64,000 nucleotides of DNA from Boudabousia marimammalium (GCF_001936115.1 NZ_MPDM01000001.1:210123-274122); one strand, 5' to 3'. Counted from the stretch's first letter, positions 1-10,692 are shown. A program made the numbers and translations. Notes: generated by a model from the letters alone, not told the origin.

Positions 1-2397
1 GGACAGCACCTCATCATCCTCGTCCACCACCAAGGCGCCAACCAGATCACCACGATCTTCAACAATCTTAGCTACCTTAATACCAAAACCGCCACGACCC
101 TGCGTACGGTACTGGGAAAGCTCAGTACGCTTCGCGAAACCGCCCTCAGTGACAGTGAACAAGTCAGCGTCATCACGGGCCACCACCATGGCCAGCAAAC
201 TGTCATCATCCTTGAACTTCATGCCACGCACACCAGAGGTGGAACGACCCATCGGACGCAAAGCATCATCATTAGCTTCGAAACGCAAAGACTGACCGCC
301 CCGCGAAACCAACAACAACTGGGAATCAGAATCCGCTAAAACAGCGGAAACCAACTCGTCGGGATTACCGTGCTCATCCTCACGCAAGTTCACGGCAATC
401 AAGCCGGCTGAACGCGGGGAATCATAGTCAGCCAAACGGGTCTTCTTCACCAAACCGGACTTCGTCGCCAACACCAGGTAATCTGCCTGATCATAAGACT
501 TCAAAGCCATCACCTGAGCGATAGTTTCCTCCGGCTGGAAAGCCAACACGTTAGCCACATGCTGACCCTTCGCGTCACGACCACCCTCCGGCAACTCATA
601 GGCCTTCACGCGGTACACGCGGCCCAAGTTCGTGAAGAACAGCAGCCAGTGGTGCGTCGTCGTGGAGAAGAAATGCTCCACCACGTCATCATCACGCAAA
701 GAAGCGCCCCGCACACCCTTACCGCCACGCTTTTGCGCCCGATAGTTATCGGTACGGGTCCGCTTCACATAGCCACCACGGGTAATAGTGATGACCACAT
801 CCTCTTCCGGAATCAGGTCTTCCTCATTCATTTCACCATCGAAAGGCAAAATCGTGGTGCGACGCTCATCCCCGTACTTGTTGACAATGGTGGCCAGCTC
901 AGTGGAAACAATCTCCCGCTGACGCTGCGGCTTCGCCAAAATATCCTTGTAGTCGGCGACGCGAGCCTCCAGATCCTCATACTCATCCACAATCTTCTGG
1001 CGTTCCAAAGCTGCCAAACGACGCAGCTGCATGGCCAAAATCGCTTCCGCCTGAACCTCATCAATGTCCAGCAGGCTCATCAAGCCTTGACGGGCATCCT
1101 CAGTGGTTTGGGAACGACGAATCAACGCAATGACTTCATCCAGATTATCGAGGGCGCGCAAGTAGCCAATCAGAATGTGTAGGCGCTCCTCCGCCTTCGT
1201 CAGACGGAACTGTGTCCGCCGAGAAATCACATCTAACTGATGCTCCACCCAGTGACGGACAAAACCATCCAAGCTCAAAGTACGCGGCACACCATCAACC
1301 AAGGCCAGCATATTCGCGGGGAAAGAATCCTGCAGCTGGGTGCGCTTGTAAAGGTTGTTCAAAACTACCTTCGCGACCGCGTCACGCTTGAGCACAATCA
1401 CCAGACGCTGACCGGAACGATCCGAAGACTCATCCCGAATATCGGCGATGCCCTGAATCTGACCGTCCTTCACCAGCTGCGCAATCTTCGCAGCCAAGTT
1501 ATCGGGGTTAACCTGGTAAGGCAGCTCAGTGACCACCAGGCATTGCCGATGATTGATTTCTTCAACATTCACCACCGCCCGCTGCACAATGGAGCCGCGA
1601 CCAGTACGGTACGCCTGCTCAATGCCGCGGCGGCCCAAAATAGTGGCGCCGGTGGGGAAATCCGGTCCCTTAATCAAAGTCAGCAGAGCTTCCAGCAGCT
1701 CAGTTTTGGAGGCTTCCGGATGCTCCAGGAACCACTGCACACCCTCGGCCACTTCCCGCAGGTTATGCGGCGGAATGCGGGTAGCCATACCCACGGCAAT
1801 ACCCTCAGAACCATTCACCAGCAGGTTCGGGAAACGGGCCGGCAAGACGGCGGGTTCTTGCGTGTGACCATCGTAGTTATCAACGAAATCGACGGTCTTT
1901 TCGTCAATATCGCGAACCATCTCCATAGCCAACGGAGCCATCTTACATTCGGTGTAACGCGGAGCCGCGGGACCCAGGTTACCCGGGGAACCGAAGTTAC
2001 CCTGCCCGGCCACCAGCGGGTAGCGCATCGACCATGGCTGCACGAGGCGAGCCAAAGCATCATAGATCGCGCCGTCACCGTGCGGATGGTAATGACCCAT
2101 CACGTCGCCGACCACACGCGCACACTTAGCGAAAGAAGCAGTGGGTCGGTAGCCGCCATCGTACATGGCGTAAAGGACACGGCGGTGCACCGGCTTCAAC
2201 CCGTCACGCACCTCAGGTAACGCACGGCCCACAATCACCGACATGGCATAATCCAGATAGGATTTTTGCATTTCGGATTCCAAAGGAACCACGTCAATGC
2301 GGCCATGATTATAGGCTTCTAGTTCTTCTTCAACCTCTTCTACCTCAACGGTGGACTCAGGGTCCTGCGGGTTCAAGTCGTCAATCTTATCGCTCAT
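1..2397 (-). CDS. gyrA: DNA gyrase subunit A (C-terminus beyond window)
   Basis: GyrA forms the breakage-reunion half of DNA gyrase (A2B2), which introduces negative supercoils. The frame is open from the ATG at 2395-2397 down to base 1 (799 codons, no stop), so the C-terminal end lies outside. Visible are the N-terminal [23 protein letters not shown] block, the QRDR motif [10 protein letters not shown] (about residues 104-113), the [10 protein letters not shown] block that precedes the active-site region, and the start of the beta-pinwheel repeats. There is an acidic N-terminal tail of about 30 residues. The residue equivalent to E. coli Ser83 is Gly109, and the Asp87 equivalent (Asp113) is kept. 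The gene follows gyrB with a 25-base gap, so the two are probably cotranscribed. Confidence 0.97.
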   Translation of the reverse strand, partial: MSDKIDDLNPQDPESTVEVEEVEEELEAYNHGRIDVVPLESEMQKSYLDYAMSVIVGRALPEVRDGLKPVHRRVLYAMYDGGYRPTASFAKCARVVGDVMGHYHPHGDGAIYDALARLVQPWSMRYPLVAGQGNFGSPGNLGPAAPRYTECKMAPLAMEMVRDIDEKTVDFVDNYDGHTQEPAVLPARFPNLLVNGSEGIAVGMATRIPPHNLREVAEGVQWFLEHPEASKTELLEALLTLIKGPDFPTGATILGRRGIEQAYRTGRGSIVQRAVVNVEEINHRQCLVVTELPYQVNPDNLAAKIAQLVKDGQIQGIADIRDESSDRSGQRLVIVLKRDAVAKVVLNNLYKRTQLQDSFPANMLALVDGVPRTLSLDGFVRHWVEHQLDVISRRTQFRLTKAEERLHILIGYLRALDNLDEVIALIRRSQTTEDARQGLMSLLDIDEVQAEAILAMQLRRLAALERQKIVDEYEDLEARVADYKDILAKPQRQREIVSTELATIVNKYGDERRTTILPFDGEMNEEDLIPEEDVVITITRGGYVKRTRTDNYRAQKRGGKGVRGASLRDDDVVEHFFSTTTHHWLLFFTNLGRVYRVKAYELPEGGRDAKGQHVANVLAFQPEETIAQVMALKSYDQADYLVLATKSGLVKKTRLADYDSPRSAGLIAVNLREDEHGNPDELVSAVLADSDSQLLLVSRGGQSLRFEANDDALRPMGRSTSGVRGMKFKDDDSLLAMVVARDDADLFTVTEGGFAKRTELSQYRTQGRGGFGIKVAKIVEDRGDLVGALVVDEDDEVLS

Positions 2398-2422
2398 TGT
2401 TTTTCCTTAAATCCCTTACCCG

Positions 2423-4438
2423 TTAAATGTCCAAGAAGCGGACGTCCTGGGCGTTACGCTGAATGAAGCTACGACGAGCCTCCACATCTTCACCCATCAA
2501 AACAGAGAACATTTCGTCAGCCGCAGCGGCCTCGCCCAACTCCACACGCTTGAGCACGCGCACCGCCGGATCCATCGTGGTTTCCCACAGCTCATGGGAG
2601 TCCATTTCACCTAGACCCTTGTAGCGCTGCACGCCGCCGCCTTCCTTCTGAAGACGATGCCCGGCCGCCAAGCCGGCTTCCAGTCGCAGGTCACGCTCCT
2701 TGTCGGAGAACACGAACTCATGCGGGGCGTTCGTCCACTTGAGACGGTACAGGGGCGGCTGCGCCAAATACACGTGGCCTCTTTCGACGAGGGGGCGCAT
2801 GTAACGAAACAGCAGGGTCAGCAGCAAAGTATTAATGTGCTGACCATCCACATCAGCATCCGCCATGATTACGATCTTGTGGTAGCGCAGCTTATTAATG
2901 TCGAACTCTTCACCAATGCCGGTACCGAAAGCAGTAATCAGAGACTGAATCGTGTCAGAGGAGAGCGCGCGATCAAGGCGGGCTTTCTCCACGTTCAAAA
3001 TCTTGCCGCGGATCGGCAAAATCGCCTGATGCTTCGGGTCACGACCGCCCACGGCGGAACCGCCGGCGGAATCACCCTCGACAATGAAAATCTCGCACTC
3101 TTCAGGATTATTCGAGTTACAATCCTTCAACTTGCCCGGCATTGAAGCCGATTCCAAAGCGGTCTTGCGCCGGGTAGCTTCGCGAGCCTTCCGGGCCGCC
3201 ATGCGGGCTGCCGCAGCCTGCTGGGCTTTACCGATAATCGCTTTCGCGTCCGCCGGATGAGAATCGAACCAGTCACCCAGCTGTGCGTACATTTGCTGAT
3301 GCACGAAAGTACGGGCCTCAGTGTTACCCAGCTTAGTCTTCGTCTGGCCTTCGAACTGCGGCTCAGAGAGCTTCACCGAAATGACCGCGGTCAAACCTTC
3401 ACGGATATCATCACCAGTCAGGTTTGGATCCTTATCTTTCAAAATATTGCGTTCCCGGCCGTACTTGTTGACCAAAGTGGTGAGCGCGGTACGGAAACCT
3501 TCCTCATGGGTGCCACCCTCAATGGTGTTAATGGTGTTCGCGTAAGTGTGAACCGACTCTGAGTAGGCGGAAGTCCACTGCATGGCGACTTCCACGCTGA
3601 TGGCCCGCTCACCGGCGTCTTCAGCTTCGAAATCGATAATGTCATGCAGGGTTTCAACCTTCTTCGCCGAGTTCAAATACTTGACGTAATCACGCAGGCC
3701 ATCCTCGTAAAGGAAAGTTACTTCCCGGTGCGCGGGAGCCGACTCGGACTCTTCCTCGGCGCCAACAATCTCATCGCCCTCCCAAGAGTGGTTCTCCCGC
3801 TCATCGGTCAAGCTGATGCGCAGCCCCTTATTCAAGAAAGCCATCTGCTGGAAACGAGAACGCAAAGTCTCAAAGTTAAAATCTACGGTCTCAAAGATTT
3901 CATCATCAGGATAGAAAGTCTGAGTGGTACCAGTTTCGGTGGTTTCTTCACCCTTTTCGAGGACGCCCACCGGCTTGCCGCCATCAGCGAAGGATTGACG
4001 CCACACATGACCTTGACGTTTCACCACAGTATCCACGCGCTTCGAGAGGGCGTTCACCACGGAAATACCCACGCCGTGCAGACCGCCAGAAACCGCGTAA
4101 CCGCCGCCGCCGAACTTACCGCCGGCATGCAAAATCGTCATGACAACCTCAACCGTTGGCTTTCCTTCGGTGGGGTGCAAATCAACTGGGATGCCACGGC
4201 CGTTATCAGAAACCCTGACGCCGCCATCTTTTTGCAAGACAACTTCAATATGATCGCAGTACCCGGCCAGTGCCTCATCTACAGCGTTGTCGACAACTTC
4301 GTAAACTAGGTGATGGAGGCCTCGCTCACCAGTTGAACCAATATACATACCGGGCCGCTTACGAACCGCTTCCAATCCTTCGAGGACTGTAATATCAGCG
4401 GCATCATAACCGTGCTCTTCCACGTTATTTTCCGTCAC
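2423..4438 (-). CDS. gyrB: DNA gyrase subunit B
   Basis: GyrB is the ATPase subunit of gyrase. The N-terminal GHKL ATPase domain shows [20 protein letters not shown] and [13 protein letters not shown]. The TOPRIM domain shows [14 protein letters not shown] near residue 455 and DADVDG near 527, and the protein ends in VRFLDI as is usual for the family. I place the start at the GTG at 4438 (671 residues), preceded by GGAG with 8 bases of spacing. An upstream in-frame start would add 18 residues that look like leader sequence. Its position just before gyrA and after recF and dciA is the common actinobacterial arrangement. Confidence 0.97.
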   Translation of the reverse strand: MTENNVEEHGYDAADITVLEGLEAVRKRPGMYIGSTGERGLHHLVYEVVDNAVDEALAGYCDHIEVVLQKDGGVRVSDNGRGIPVDLHPTEGKPTVEVVMTILHAGGKFGGGGYAVSGGLHGVGISVVNALSKRVDTVVKRQGHVWRQSFADGGKPVGVLEKGEETTETGTTQTFYPDDEIFETVDFNFETLRSRFQQMAFLNKGLRISLTDERENHSWEGDEIVGAEEESESAPAHREVTFLYEDGLRDYVKYLNSAKKVETLHDIIDFEAEDAGERAISVEVAMQWTSAYSESVHTYANTINTIEGGTHEEGFRTALTTLVNKYGRERNILKDKDPNLTGDDIREGLTAVISVKLSEPQFEGQTKTKLGNTEARTFVHQQMYAQLGDWFDSHPADAKAIIGKAQQAAAARMAARKAREATRRKTALESASMPGKLKDCNSNNPEECEIFIVEGDSAGGSAVGGRDPKHQAILPIRGKILNVEKARLDRALSSDTIQSLITAFGTGIGEEFDINKLRYHKIVIMADADVDGQHINTLLLTLLFRYMRPLVERGHVYLAQPPLYRLKWTNAPHEFVFSDKERDLRLEAGLAAGHRLQKEGGGVQRYKGLGEMDSHELWETTMDPAVRVLKRVELGEAAAADEMFSVLMGEDVEARRSFIQRNAQDVRFLDI

Positions 4439-4583
4439 GGACGGTTCTCCTTCATTGCTCGGCCTCAGCCGACCAGCCAAACATGTTGGCAAACTCTTAG
4501 GCTAAGACTTCAAATTCCTAGTTCATTCTACCCTAAAAGCGTCTAAGAGCACTAAAAATGGCGCTATGAGCTTAGCTACCCCT

Positions 4584-5150
4584 TTATCCGTAGGTGTCCC
4601 TAGGTCCGCGCCCCGGAACCGAGAGAGCGCCCATTTTCCACGATGGGACGATGGGGCCGAGGATTTTGATGTCATCAATCACCTGAGAACCTATCTTCCC
4701 CTGAATTTTTTGCAACATCAGGTAGCTGAGCTTACGTAGTTGCGTGGCCCAGGCAGTGGAACTAGCCCGCACAACAACAGTTTCTTTATCGACTTTCTCC
4801 ACCTGACAATGCGCTGCAATATCGCTACCCACAATGTCATCCCATTGTGTTCTCAACTTTGCTAAAGCCAATTCTCGAACGAAAGGTCCAAGCACTGAAT
4901 TCATAACTTGTGAGGCTCGGGCAGGATCATAAGGTGATGGTCCAAAGCCTGTTGGAGTTACGGGAAAACCAGGCCCGTAGCTGGTTAAACCAGCATCACG
5001 CTGAACCTTTCTGCGCCCCGATTTTTTGGTAGCCAGAAGCGCTTTCAAAGGGACAGGGAATTGTTTATTCCGCAGGGCAACCTCCCTAGCTTGATCCAGC
5101 ATCCGGGCCGGCAAAACCTCGTCAGCTTCCAGATTCGGTTCCATCTTCAT
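4584..5150 (-). CDS. dciA: DUF721 family protein, DciA-type replicative helicase operator
   Basis: A protein of 186-188 residues between recF and gyrB. Its C-terminal half (about residues 90-160) has the DUF721 pattern: VLGPFVRELALAKLRTQWDDIVG, then VEKVDKETVVVRASSTAWATQLRKL. DUF721 proteins are the DciA family, which interact with the replicative helicase DnaB in bacteria lacking DnaC or DnaI. The start overlaps the end of recF by 29 bases. Two ATG codons (5150 and 5144) follow a GAGGGGG stretch and either could be used. The position in the recF-gyrB interval matches other actinobacteria and supports the family call. DciA function is inferred from the family. Confidence 0.85.
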   Translation of the reverse strand: MKMEPNLEADEVLPARMLDQAREVALRNKQFPVPLKALLATKKSGRRKVQRDAGLTSYGPGFPVTPTGFGPSPYDPARASQVMNSVLGPFVRELALAKLRTQWDDIVGSDIAAHCQVEKVDKETVVVRASSTAWATQLRKLSYLMLQKIQGKIGSQVIDDIKILGPIVPSWKMGALSVPGRGPRDTYG

Positions 5151-6354
5151 TCACCCCCTCAGCTTCAGCTTTGGAACCCAATTCTACGCCTTCCCCAATC
5201 TGGGTGCCTTCCTCATCATCTCGCCGGACGCGAAGCTGCGTGGCGTGCAATGACTCAGGGAGATCCTCTGGGACTGCGGCAGTAATCAAGACCTGCTCTG
5301 CACCGGAAACCAGCCGACCCAACGCCTCCCGCCGACCAGCATCCAGTTCGGCAAAAACATCATCGAGAATCAAAATGGGACGTTGGGACGCATCCTCGTC
5401 CTGACCGCCCAAAACCGCGAACATGCCTAGGCGCAAAGCCAACGCCACCGACCAGGATTCACCGTGGGAAGCATACCCGCGCACCGGCAAATGATCAAGA
5501 CCGATCTCCAGGTCATCGCGATGGGCACCAACTAGGTTGACGCCGCGGGAAATCTCATCTTTACGTTTGAGTTCCATCGCCTGCAGGAGCCGGTTTGTGA
5601 GTTCTTCACGACTCTCTTCGCTGTCGGTCGGTGGAGGAATGATGGAGTCAATCGCTGCCACATACTGCAGTTCTAGTTGCCGGGCCCCCTCGGACACATG
5701 CTCGTGCGCAGCCTGGGCGGGCCCACGTAACTGCTCCACCAGGTTAGCGCGGGCAATAATTACCTGCGCGGCCACTTCCGCCAGCTTTTGATTCCACACT
5801 TCGAGGGTGGATTGTGCGTACTCATCCGCGCCGTATTTGAGCTGCTTCAATAAGGCTCCGCGCTGGCGCACAATCTTATCGTGTTCAGATTTGAGCGCCC
5901 CATAACTGGGATTTAGCTGGGTTAAACCCTCATCCAAGAAACGACGGCGCACCCCCGGCTCAGACCTCACGAGGGACAGATCTTCTGGGGAAAAAGTGAC
6001 GGTTCGAACCTGACCGGGCAGCTCCTTAGGAGCCACCGCCGCGCGATTGACGCGAGCTCGGTTCGCTTTGCCGGAAATGATTTCGATCTCTAGGATTCTT
6101 TCCCGCCCGCCGCGCACCAATTTCGCCCGAATCACTGCCCCGCCCGGATGCGGCGGATTCGCGGTCGCGCGAACCAGTGCAGTATCGGCACCGACTCGGT
6201 GAGAAGAAAGCGTGGACAGGTAGGCAATCGCCTCCACAAAATTCGTTTTCCCCTGACCATTAGGTCCGGTAAAAACCGTAACTCCAGGCGCTAACTCAAC
6301 AACGACGTGACGGTAGGATCGAAAATCATCAAGCGCCACATGCGTGACGTACAA
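5122..6354 (-). CDS. recF: DNA replication and repair protein RecF
   Basis: RecF is an ABC/SMC-type ATPase that loads RecA at gaps. Walker A is GPNGQGKTNFVEA (about residues 30-42), the signature region is SHGESWSVALALRL (about 295-310), and Walker B is PILILDDVFAELDAGR (about 325-340). The TTG start at 6354 gives the family-typical N-terminus MYVTHVALDDFRSY. The length is 410 residues, slightly longer than usual (about 370-400) because of an acidic tail that overlaps the start of dciA. It lies 13 bases after the dnaN stop codon, in the same transcription direction. Confidence 0.96.
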   Translation of the reverse strand: MYVTHVALDDFRSYRHVVVELAPGVTVFTGPNGQGKTNFVEAIAYLSTLSSHRVGADTALVRATANPPHPGGAVIRAKLVRGGRERILEIEIISGKANRARVNRAAVAPKELPGQVRTVTFSPEDLSLVRSEPGVRRRFLDEGLTQLNPSYGALKSEHDKIVRQRGALLKQLKYGADEYAQSTLEVWNQKLAEVAAQVIIARANLVEQLRGPAQAAHEHVSEGARQLELQYVAAIDSIIPPPTDSEESREELTNRLLQAMELKRKDEISRGVNLVGAHRDDLEIGLDHLPVRGYASHGESWSVALALRLGMFAVLGGQDEDASQRPILILDDVFAELDAGRREALGRLVSGAEQVLITAAVPEDLPESLHATQLRVRRDDEEGTQIGEGVELGSKAEAEGVNEDGTESGS

Positions 6355-6367
6355 AAGAATCTATCCT

Positions 6368-7504
6368 TTATGCACCGTAGCGGATCGGCATCAGCAGGTA
6401 ACGGAAATCCAAATCTTCTTCCCCGTCAACCGTTTCCTGACCGGTCAAAACTGCGGGCTTGGAAGGATGAGTGAAAGACATGCGGACGTATTCAGTGGTC
6501 AGCACTGACAGGCCTTCAGTGAGATAGGTCGGGTTAAAAGCGGTCTGAATATTTTCACCCACAATGGTTGCCGGTAGCGCATCGGCGCCTTGCACATCAT
6601 CACCCTGGCTGGCCTGCAAGGACAAAGTACCATCAGAGAACTGCAAACGAACCGGAGTGTTCCGCTCTGCTGCCAACTTCATACGACGGGTTGCTTCCAG
6701 GAGCTCTTGGCGATTAACTACCGCGTAAATCGGAGTGGATTCGGGGAAAAGACGACGAACTGGCGGATAGTCTCCATCCATCTGGTTAGAAGTGGTGCTG
6801 CGATCTCCAGCGGTAAAACCAATAATCCGGGCTGCCCCCGGCACGGTCGCATCCGAAAGCGCAAGCGAAACTTCACCAGTGCTGGTCATAGTCTTAGCAA
6901 CATCGGAAAGTACCTTTGCCCGTACCAGAGCATTAGCTTTCATTTTCATGTCCTGGGGATGCCACAAAATTTCCCGCATCGCTAGGCGGTAGCGGTCAGT
7001 AGCCATCAAAGTCATCTTCGGGCCATCAATATCGACCTGAATTGCGGTCAACAGCGGCAGTGTTTCATCACGGGATGCGGCGATGGAAACCTGGTTCACT
7101 GCGGTAGCTAGTTTATCTGCGTCAATATGACCAGAAAGCACCGGGAACTGCGGCAACTTCGGGTATTCATCGACCGGCATCGTAGCCAAAGTGAAGCGGG
7201 TAGCTCCACAGGTCAACAAAACTTTGGAGTCTTCCAGCTTCATGGTGACATTCTGATGAGGAAGCACTTTCACGATTTCTGAAAGAAGACGACCAGAAAC
7301 CAAAATATCTCCGGGCTGATTCACTTCTGCGGGAACTTCAGACTTAGTGGAGTTCTCATAGTCAAAAGCGGAGATCGTTAAAGTCTCTTCGCTGGCTTGG
7401 AGGTGAACCCCGGAGAGAATCGGAATTGATGGTCGCGGCGGCACCACTCGTGCAGCCCAGCTAACTGCCTCAGCAATTACGTCACGTTGAACGGTAAATT
7501 CCAC
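6368..7504 (-). CDS. dnaN: DNA polymerase III sliding clamp, beta subunit
   Basis: This is the ring-shaped processivity clamp. The start VEFTVQRDVIAEAVSW aligns with the usual actinobacterial M-K-F-x-V-x-R-D start, and the end is LLMPIRYG as in other clamps. I choose the GTG at 7504 (378 residues). AAAGGG lies 6 bases upstream of it, whereas the ATG at 7510 would have no spacer. The three repeated clamp domains account for the full length and nothing is missing. It lies after dnaA with a 347-base gap carrying DnaA boxes. Confidence 0.96.
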   Translation of the reverse strand: MEFTVQRDVIAEAVSWAARVVPPRPSIPILSGVHLQASEETLTISAFDYENSTKSEVPAEVNQPGDILVSGRLLSEIVKVLPHQNVTMKLEDSKVLLTCGATRFTLATMPVDEYPKLPQFPVLSGHIDADKLATAVNQVSIAASRDETLPLLTAIQVDIDGPKMTLMATDRYRLAMREILWHPQDMKMKANALVRAKVLSDVAKTMTSTGEVSLALSDATVPGAARIIGFTAGDRSTTSNQMDGDYPPVRRLFPESTPIYAVVNRQELLEATRRMKLAAERNTPVRLQFSDGTLSLQASQGDDVQGADALPATIVGENIQTAFNPTYLTEGLSVLTTEYVRMSFTHPSKPAVLTGQETVDGEEDLDFRYLLMPIRYGA

Positions 7505-7851
7505 GGTCATCCCTTTCTCATTAGTACTGCCACTACTTTACGCGATAGAAGCGTACTGCGTCAGGTGATTTGTTTTTGTCACCTTGAATCTAATTGTTAT
7601 TCACATTTTGATTTTTTCAAATTAATTAAAACATCATCATAGGCTCTGTGAATTCTGTGGAAAACGCCTTTTTCTGTTGTCATCATCGGTTTTTAGCAGT
7701 GGATAGTTTTGTGAACCAATTGGGGACGTACTAGCACTTTGAAAAATCAGTGCACCGCAGCCCAGTAAATATCAACAGAGCAGGCAAAGTTATACACAGT
7801 GAATTACCAGAATTTTTGGTTAATTCACAACGCCTGTGAATTAACCGTATT
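7505..7851. other. dnaA-dnaN intergenic region with DnaA-box cluster
   Basis: About 347 AT-rich non-coding bases. I see TTATTCACA at 7597-7605, TTTTCCACA (minus strand) at 7656-7664, TTATACACA at 7790-7798, TAATTCACA at 7821-7829 and its inverse at 7835-7843. These resemble the DnaA-box consensus TTATNCACA. Together with the cluster upstream of dnaA they form a candidate two-part origin. In Mycobacterium and Streptomyces this interval is oriC. The region must also carry the dnaN promoter, which I cannot place. Confidence 0.7.
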
Positions 7852-9381
7852 TTAGTAGCGGCGGCGGGCCTTTTGTTTGATTCGGTTAGTTAGTTCTGAA
7901 ACCTGGTTAAAGACCTGACGTTTTTGGGTCATGGAATTGCGGATTTTTTTATTGGCGTGCATGACAGTGGTATGGTCACGGCCCCCGAACTCCTTACCAA
8001 TCGCTGGCAAAGACAAATCGGTTAGTTCACGACAAAGGTACATGGCAATCTGTCTAGCATCCACCAGCATTCGGGAGCGGTCCGCGCTACATAGCGCTTC
8101 CACAGTGGTTCCAAAATAGTCGGCGGTTTCCAGCATGATTAAAGACGGCGTGATTTCTTCATCATCAGGGTCTGTGATGATGTCTTTGAGAACCATCTCT
8201 GTCATATGCAAATCAATTTCTTGATTCGACAGGTTGGCGCTGGCGGTGACACGAATCAGTGCGCCTTCGAGTTCACGAATATTCGTGGAAATCCGCGAAG
8301 CAATGTATTCCAAAACTTCGGGCGGCGCTTCAGTTTTGTCTAGGCGCGCTTTCTTCTGCAAAATTGCGATACGGGTTTCTAGGTCAGGTGGTTGTACGTC
8401 AGTGAGCAAACCCATTTCGAAGCGCGAACGCATACGGTCTTCAAAACCTTGCAATTTTTTTGGCGGCACATCTGAGGTGATGACGACTTGTTTATTAGCA
8501 GTGTGGAGAGCATTAAAGGTATGGAAGAATTCTTCCATGGTCTGCTCTTTATCTTGAATGAACTGAATATCGTCGATCAACAAGATGTCGATTTCACGGT
8601 AGCGGCGCTGGAATTGTTCCGCGCGGTCTTCCCGAATGGAGTTAATAAAGTCATTAGTGAAGGCTTCACTGGATACGTATTTAACCTTTAATTCTGGGTA
8701 GAGCGAAAGCGCGTAGTGACCGATGGCGTGCATAAGGTGGGTCTTGCCCAGACCTGAACCGCCGTAGATAAACAGCGGGTTGTATGCGCGGGCCGGAGTT
8801 TCAGCTACGGCACGGGCTGCCGCGGAGGTGAAACGGTTAGAAGCGCCGGTCACGAAGCTATCAAAAGTGTATTGTGGGTTTAGGTGGGCTTCCACCAGAA
8901 TTGTGGGATCAATTTCCGGGTTGGAAACGACTAGGCGTGGGCCGCTGGGGATTTGGGATTCCTGTTCCGCCTTGTTAACGTACTGGTCTTCAGCGGTGAA
9001 GGGGTAGTCGGCTGCGGTAAAGACGTCCGTATTTTCCGCCGAGGACGAGGGTGGTGCGGATTTTTCTTGGTCGTTGCGTAGCTCATGAAGATTAGTAACT
9101 GGGGCAGGCGACCTATCTTCCTCGTCGGCTGGAGGCTGTTCCACACTGACTGCTAGGCGTACGTCATGTGCCAAATATTTGGCTAAGGCAGCGGTCAGTT
9201 CCTGATTGAGCTGATTTTCAATCGCTTTTTTCGCAATTTCGTGTGGGGTAGCCAGCAAAATAGTGCCGGAAATATTAGCGAGAGGACGGGTAGCTTTAAT
9301 CACAGCGCGGACGAAATCGTTCTCGATCTCTACTTCTCGCAACGCGCGATTCCAAGCATCTTGGAGAGAATACTCAGCCAT
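7852..9381 (-). CDS. dnaA: Chromosomal replication initiator protein DnaA
   Basis: DnaA is the AAA+ protein that binds DnaA boxes and opens oriC. Domain I covers about residues 1-90, followed by a Ser/Pro/Asp-rich linker (about 95-150). The AAA+ domain has Walker A GGSGLGKTHLMHAIG near residue 207 and Walker B DILLIDDIQF near 264. Domain IV has the DNA-binding signature GGRDHTTVMHANKKI near 465. The ATG at 9381 follows AAAGGGTAGAG. The length of 509 residues fits actinobacterial DnaA. DnaA boxes on both sides suggest autoregulation. Confidence 0.98.
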   Translation of the reverse strand: MAEYSLQDAWNRALREVEIENDFVRAVIKATRPLANISGTILLATPHEIAKKAIENQLNQELTAALAKYLAHDVRLAVSVEQPPADEEDRSPAPVTNLHELRNDQEKSAPPSSSAENTDVFTAADYPFTAEDQYVNKAEQESQIPSGPRLVVSNPEIDPTILVEAHLNPQYTFDSFVTGASNRFTSAAARAVAETPARAYNPLFIYGGSGLGKTHLMHAIGHYALSLYPELKVKYVSSEAFTNDFINSIREDRAEQFQRRYREIDILLIDDIQFIQDKEQTMEEFFHTFNALHTANKQVVITSDVPPKKLQGFEDRMRSRFEMGLLTDVQPPDLETRIAILQKKARLDKTEAPPEVLEYIASRISTNIRELEGALIRVTASANLSNQEIDLHMTEMVLKDIITDPDDEEITPSLIMLETADYFGTTVEALCSADRSRMLVDARQIAMYLCRELTDLSLPAIGKEFGGRDHTTVMHANKKIRNSMTQKRQVFNQVSELTNRIKQKARRRY

Positions 9382-9795
9382 CTCTACCCTTTACTACTAA
9401 TTTTATGAATCATCTGGTGATGTCACTCACTAACGATACCCCGTTGTCACGGTGACAAACTCTCTCTAGTGTAGGTGTCAACATAGTTTTACACAGCCGA
9501 TGTGGATAATCAATCGACGTTATCCACAGAGTTATTGACACCCTGTGGGTAAATTAGGCTTGAAATTACAGCATTTTGGGGAGTTACTGCCAAATTCTTC
9601 ACATTAGAAATCACATTCATGTGATTTAACTGCTTTTCCACAGTTGTGTAAAAAATCGGGTGGGGACACGGGGAAAAGCCCAGTTTGACGGTTAAAGATT
9701 TAGGTTCTATTGTTGGTAGTCGCCTGTGTTTATGCAGGTACTATTTGTTGCCAGCAGTCAAGGGACTCTTGTCTGCGTATTCAGAGGAGTAGACC
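9382..9795. other. dnaA-rpmH intergenic region, probable oriC
   Basis: A 414-base non-coding divergent region. Perfect DnaA boxes TTATCCACA lie at 9501-9509 (minus) and 9520-9528 (plus), only 10 bases apart and facing each other. Near-matches are TTTTACACA at 9487-9495, TTACCCACA (minus) at 9544-9552, TTTTCCACA at 9634-9642 and TTTTACACA (minus) at 9645-9653. AT-rich stretches at about 9555-9660 could be the unwinding element. The rpmH and dnaA promoters also lie here. Confidence 0.75.
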
Positions 9796-9930
9796 GTGAA
9801 GCGGACTTTTCAGCCGAATAACCGACGCCGCGCCAAAACGCACGGCTTCCGCAAGCGCATGAGCACCCGCGCTGGTCGCGCCATTTTGGCCGCCCGTCGC
9901 CGTAAGGGTCGCGCAGAGCTTTCAGCCTGA
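9796..9930 (+). CDS. rpmH: 50S ribosomal protein L34
   Basis: A 44-residue, very basic protein starting [18 protein letters not shown] and ending RKGRAELSA, the classic L34 sequence. The start is a GTG at 9796, preceded by GAGGAGTAGACC. It is the first gene of the rpmH-rnpA-yidD-yidC cluster facing away from dnaA. rnpA begins 2 bases after its stop, so the two are translationally close. It was too short to stand out as an open frame but is unmistakable. Confidence 0.97.
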   Translation: MKRTFQPNNRRRAKTHGFRKRMSTRAGRAILAARRRKGRAELSA

Positions 9931-9931
9931 C

Positions 9932-10321
9932 GTGCTGTCGCGTAAGAACCGAATGGTTCGCGCGGACGATTTCAAGACGACTTTTCGTCGCGGATCGCGC
10001 GCAGTGACGCCACGTATTATTGTGCACGCACAAGCCGACAAGTCCCTCGCAGAGAGTGTACTTGTCGGCTTCGTCGTACCTAAAAAGCAGATTGCGAAAG
10101 CCACTGGGCGTAACCTAGTGAAGCGCCGGTTACGTGCCAGCATAGGTGAACAGTTACCAAATATTCCAGGTGGTACTCGAATCGTAGTACAGGCTAAGGC
10201 CGCTGCCCGTGAAGCCAGCTATGAGACTTTAGCTGGAGATCTGGAAAAGTCTCTGCCGAAGGCAATTGCCCGGGCCCAGGAAATGGCCGCAAAAAGAGAA
10301 GGCGAGGTAGTCAATGCATAA
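9932..10321 (+). CDS. rnpA: Ribonuclease P protein component
   Basis: The protein subunit of RNase P, which assists the catalytic RNA in maturing tRNA 5' ends. The N-terminus [21 protein letters not shown] and the RNR block [13 protein letters not shown] (about residues 59-71) are diagnostic. It has 129 residues, close to the usual 115-130. The start is a GTG at 9932, two bases after the rpmH stop. The end overlaps the start of yidD by 8 bases, showing a tightly packed operon. Confidence 0.95.
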   Translation: MLSRKNRMVRADDFKTTFRRGSRAVTPRIIVHAQADKSLAESVLVGFVVPKKQIAKATGRNLVKRRLRASIGEQLPNIPGGTRIVVQAKAAAREASYETLAGDLEKSLPKAIARAQEMAAKREGEVVNA

Positions 10322-10628
10322 GCTACTTCAGCCGCGCACCTGGGCACTAGCACCGATTCGTTTTTATCAGCGCTTCATTTCTCCGGGTCTTCCTCGACGT
10401 TGTAAATACCATCCCACCTGCTCAGCCTACGCGGTGGAAGCAATCACCACGCATGGTGCAATCAAAGGTATCTTGTTGGGGACATGGCGGATTCTTCGCT
10501 GCAATCCCTACTCAAGTGGCGGCCTTGATTACGTACCGCCGCAAGGTCGTTGGAAAGCTGACCCTGCTCCCACCTATGAGGAGTTAGTGGCTTTGCATGA
10601 TCAGCAAATGAAACACAGTGGTGCATAG
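10314..10628 (+). CDS. yidD: Membrane protein insertion efficiency factor YidD
   Basis: A small (104-residue) protein with the conserved YidD core: [23 protein letters not shown] followed by YAVEAI and a later [13 protein letters not shown]. YidD proteins are amphipathic membrane-associated factors that aid YidC-dependent insertion. It overlaps the end of rnpA by 8 bases and precedes yidC by 64 bases. All family cysteines are present (CKYHPTC and RCNP). The function is from the family and its conserved position. Confidence 0.93.
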   Translation: MHKLLQPRTWALAPIRFYQRFISPGLPRRCKYHPTCSAYAVEAITTHGAIKGILLGTWRILRCNPYSSGGLDYVPPQGRWKADPAPTYEELVALHDQQMKHSGA

Positions 10629-10692
10629 CCCGCAATACTCGCGTAATCTTGATGTCAGACTGTGAAAAAATAATCGCTCGAATGGAGCCCGT

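Noticed and set aside
559-2220. Long plus-strand open frames at 559-1182 and 1240-2220
   Set aside because: They are antisense to gyrA, whose frame is open and unmistakable; the translations resemble no protein and are the usual shadow of biased codons.
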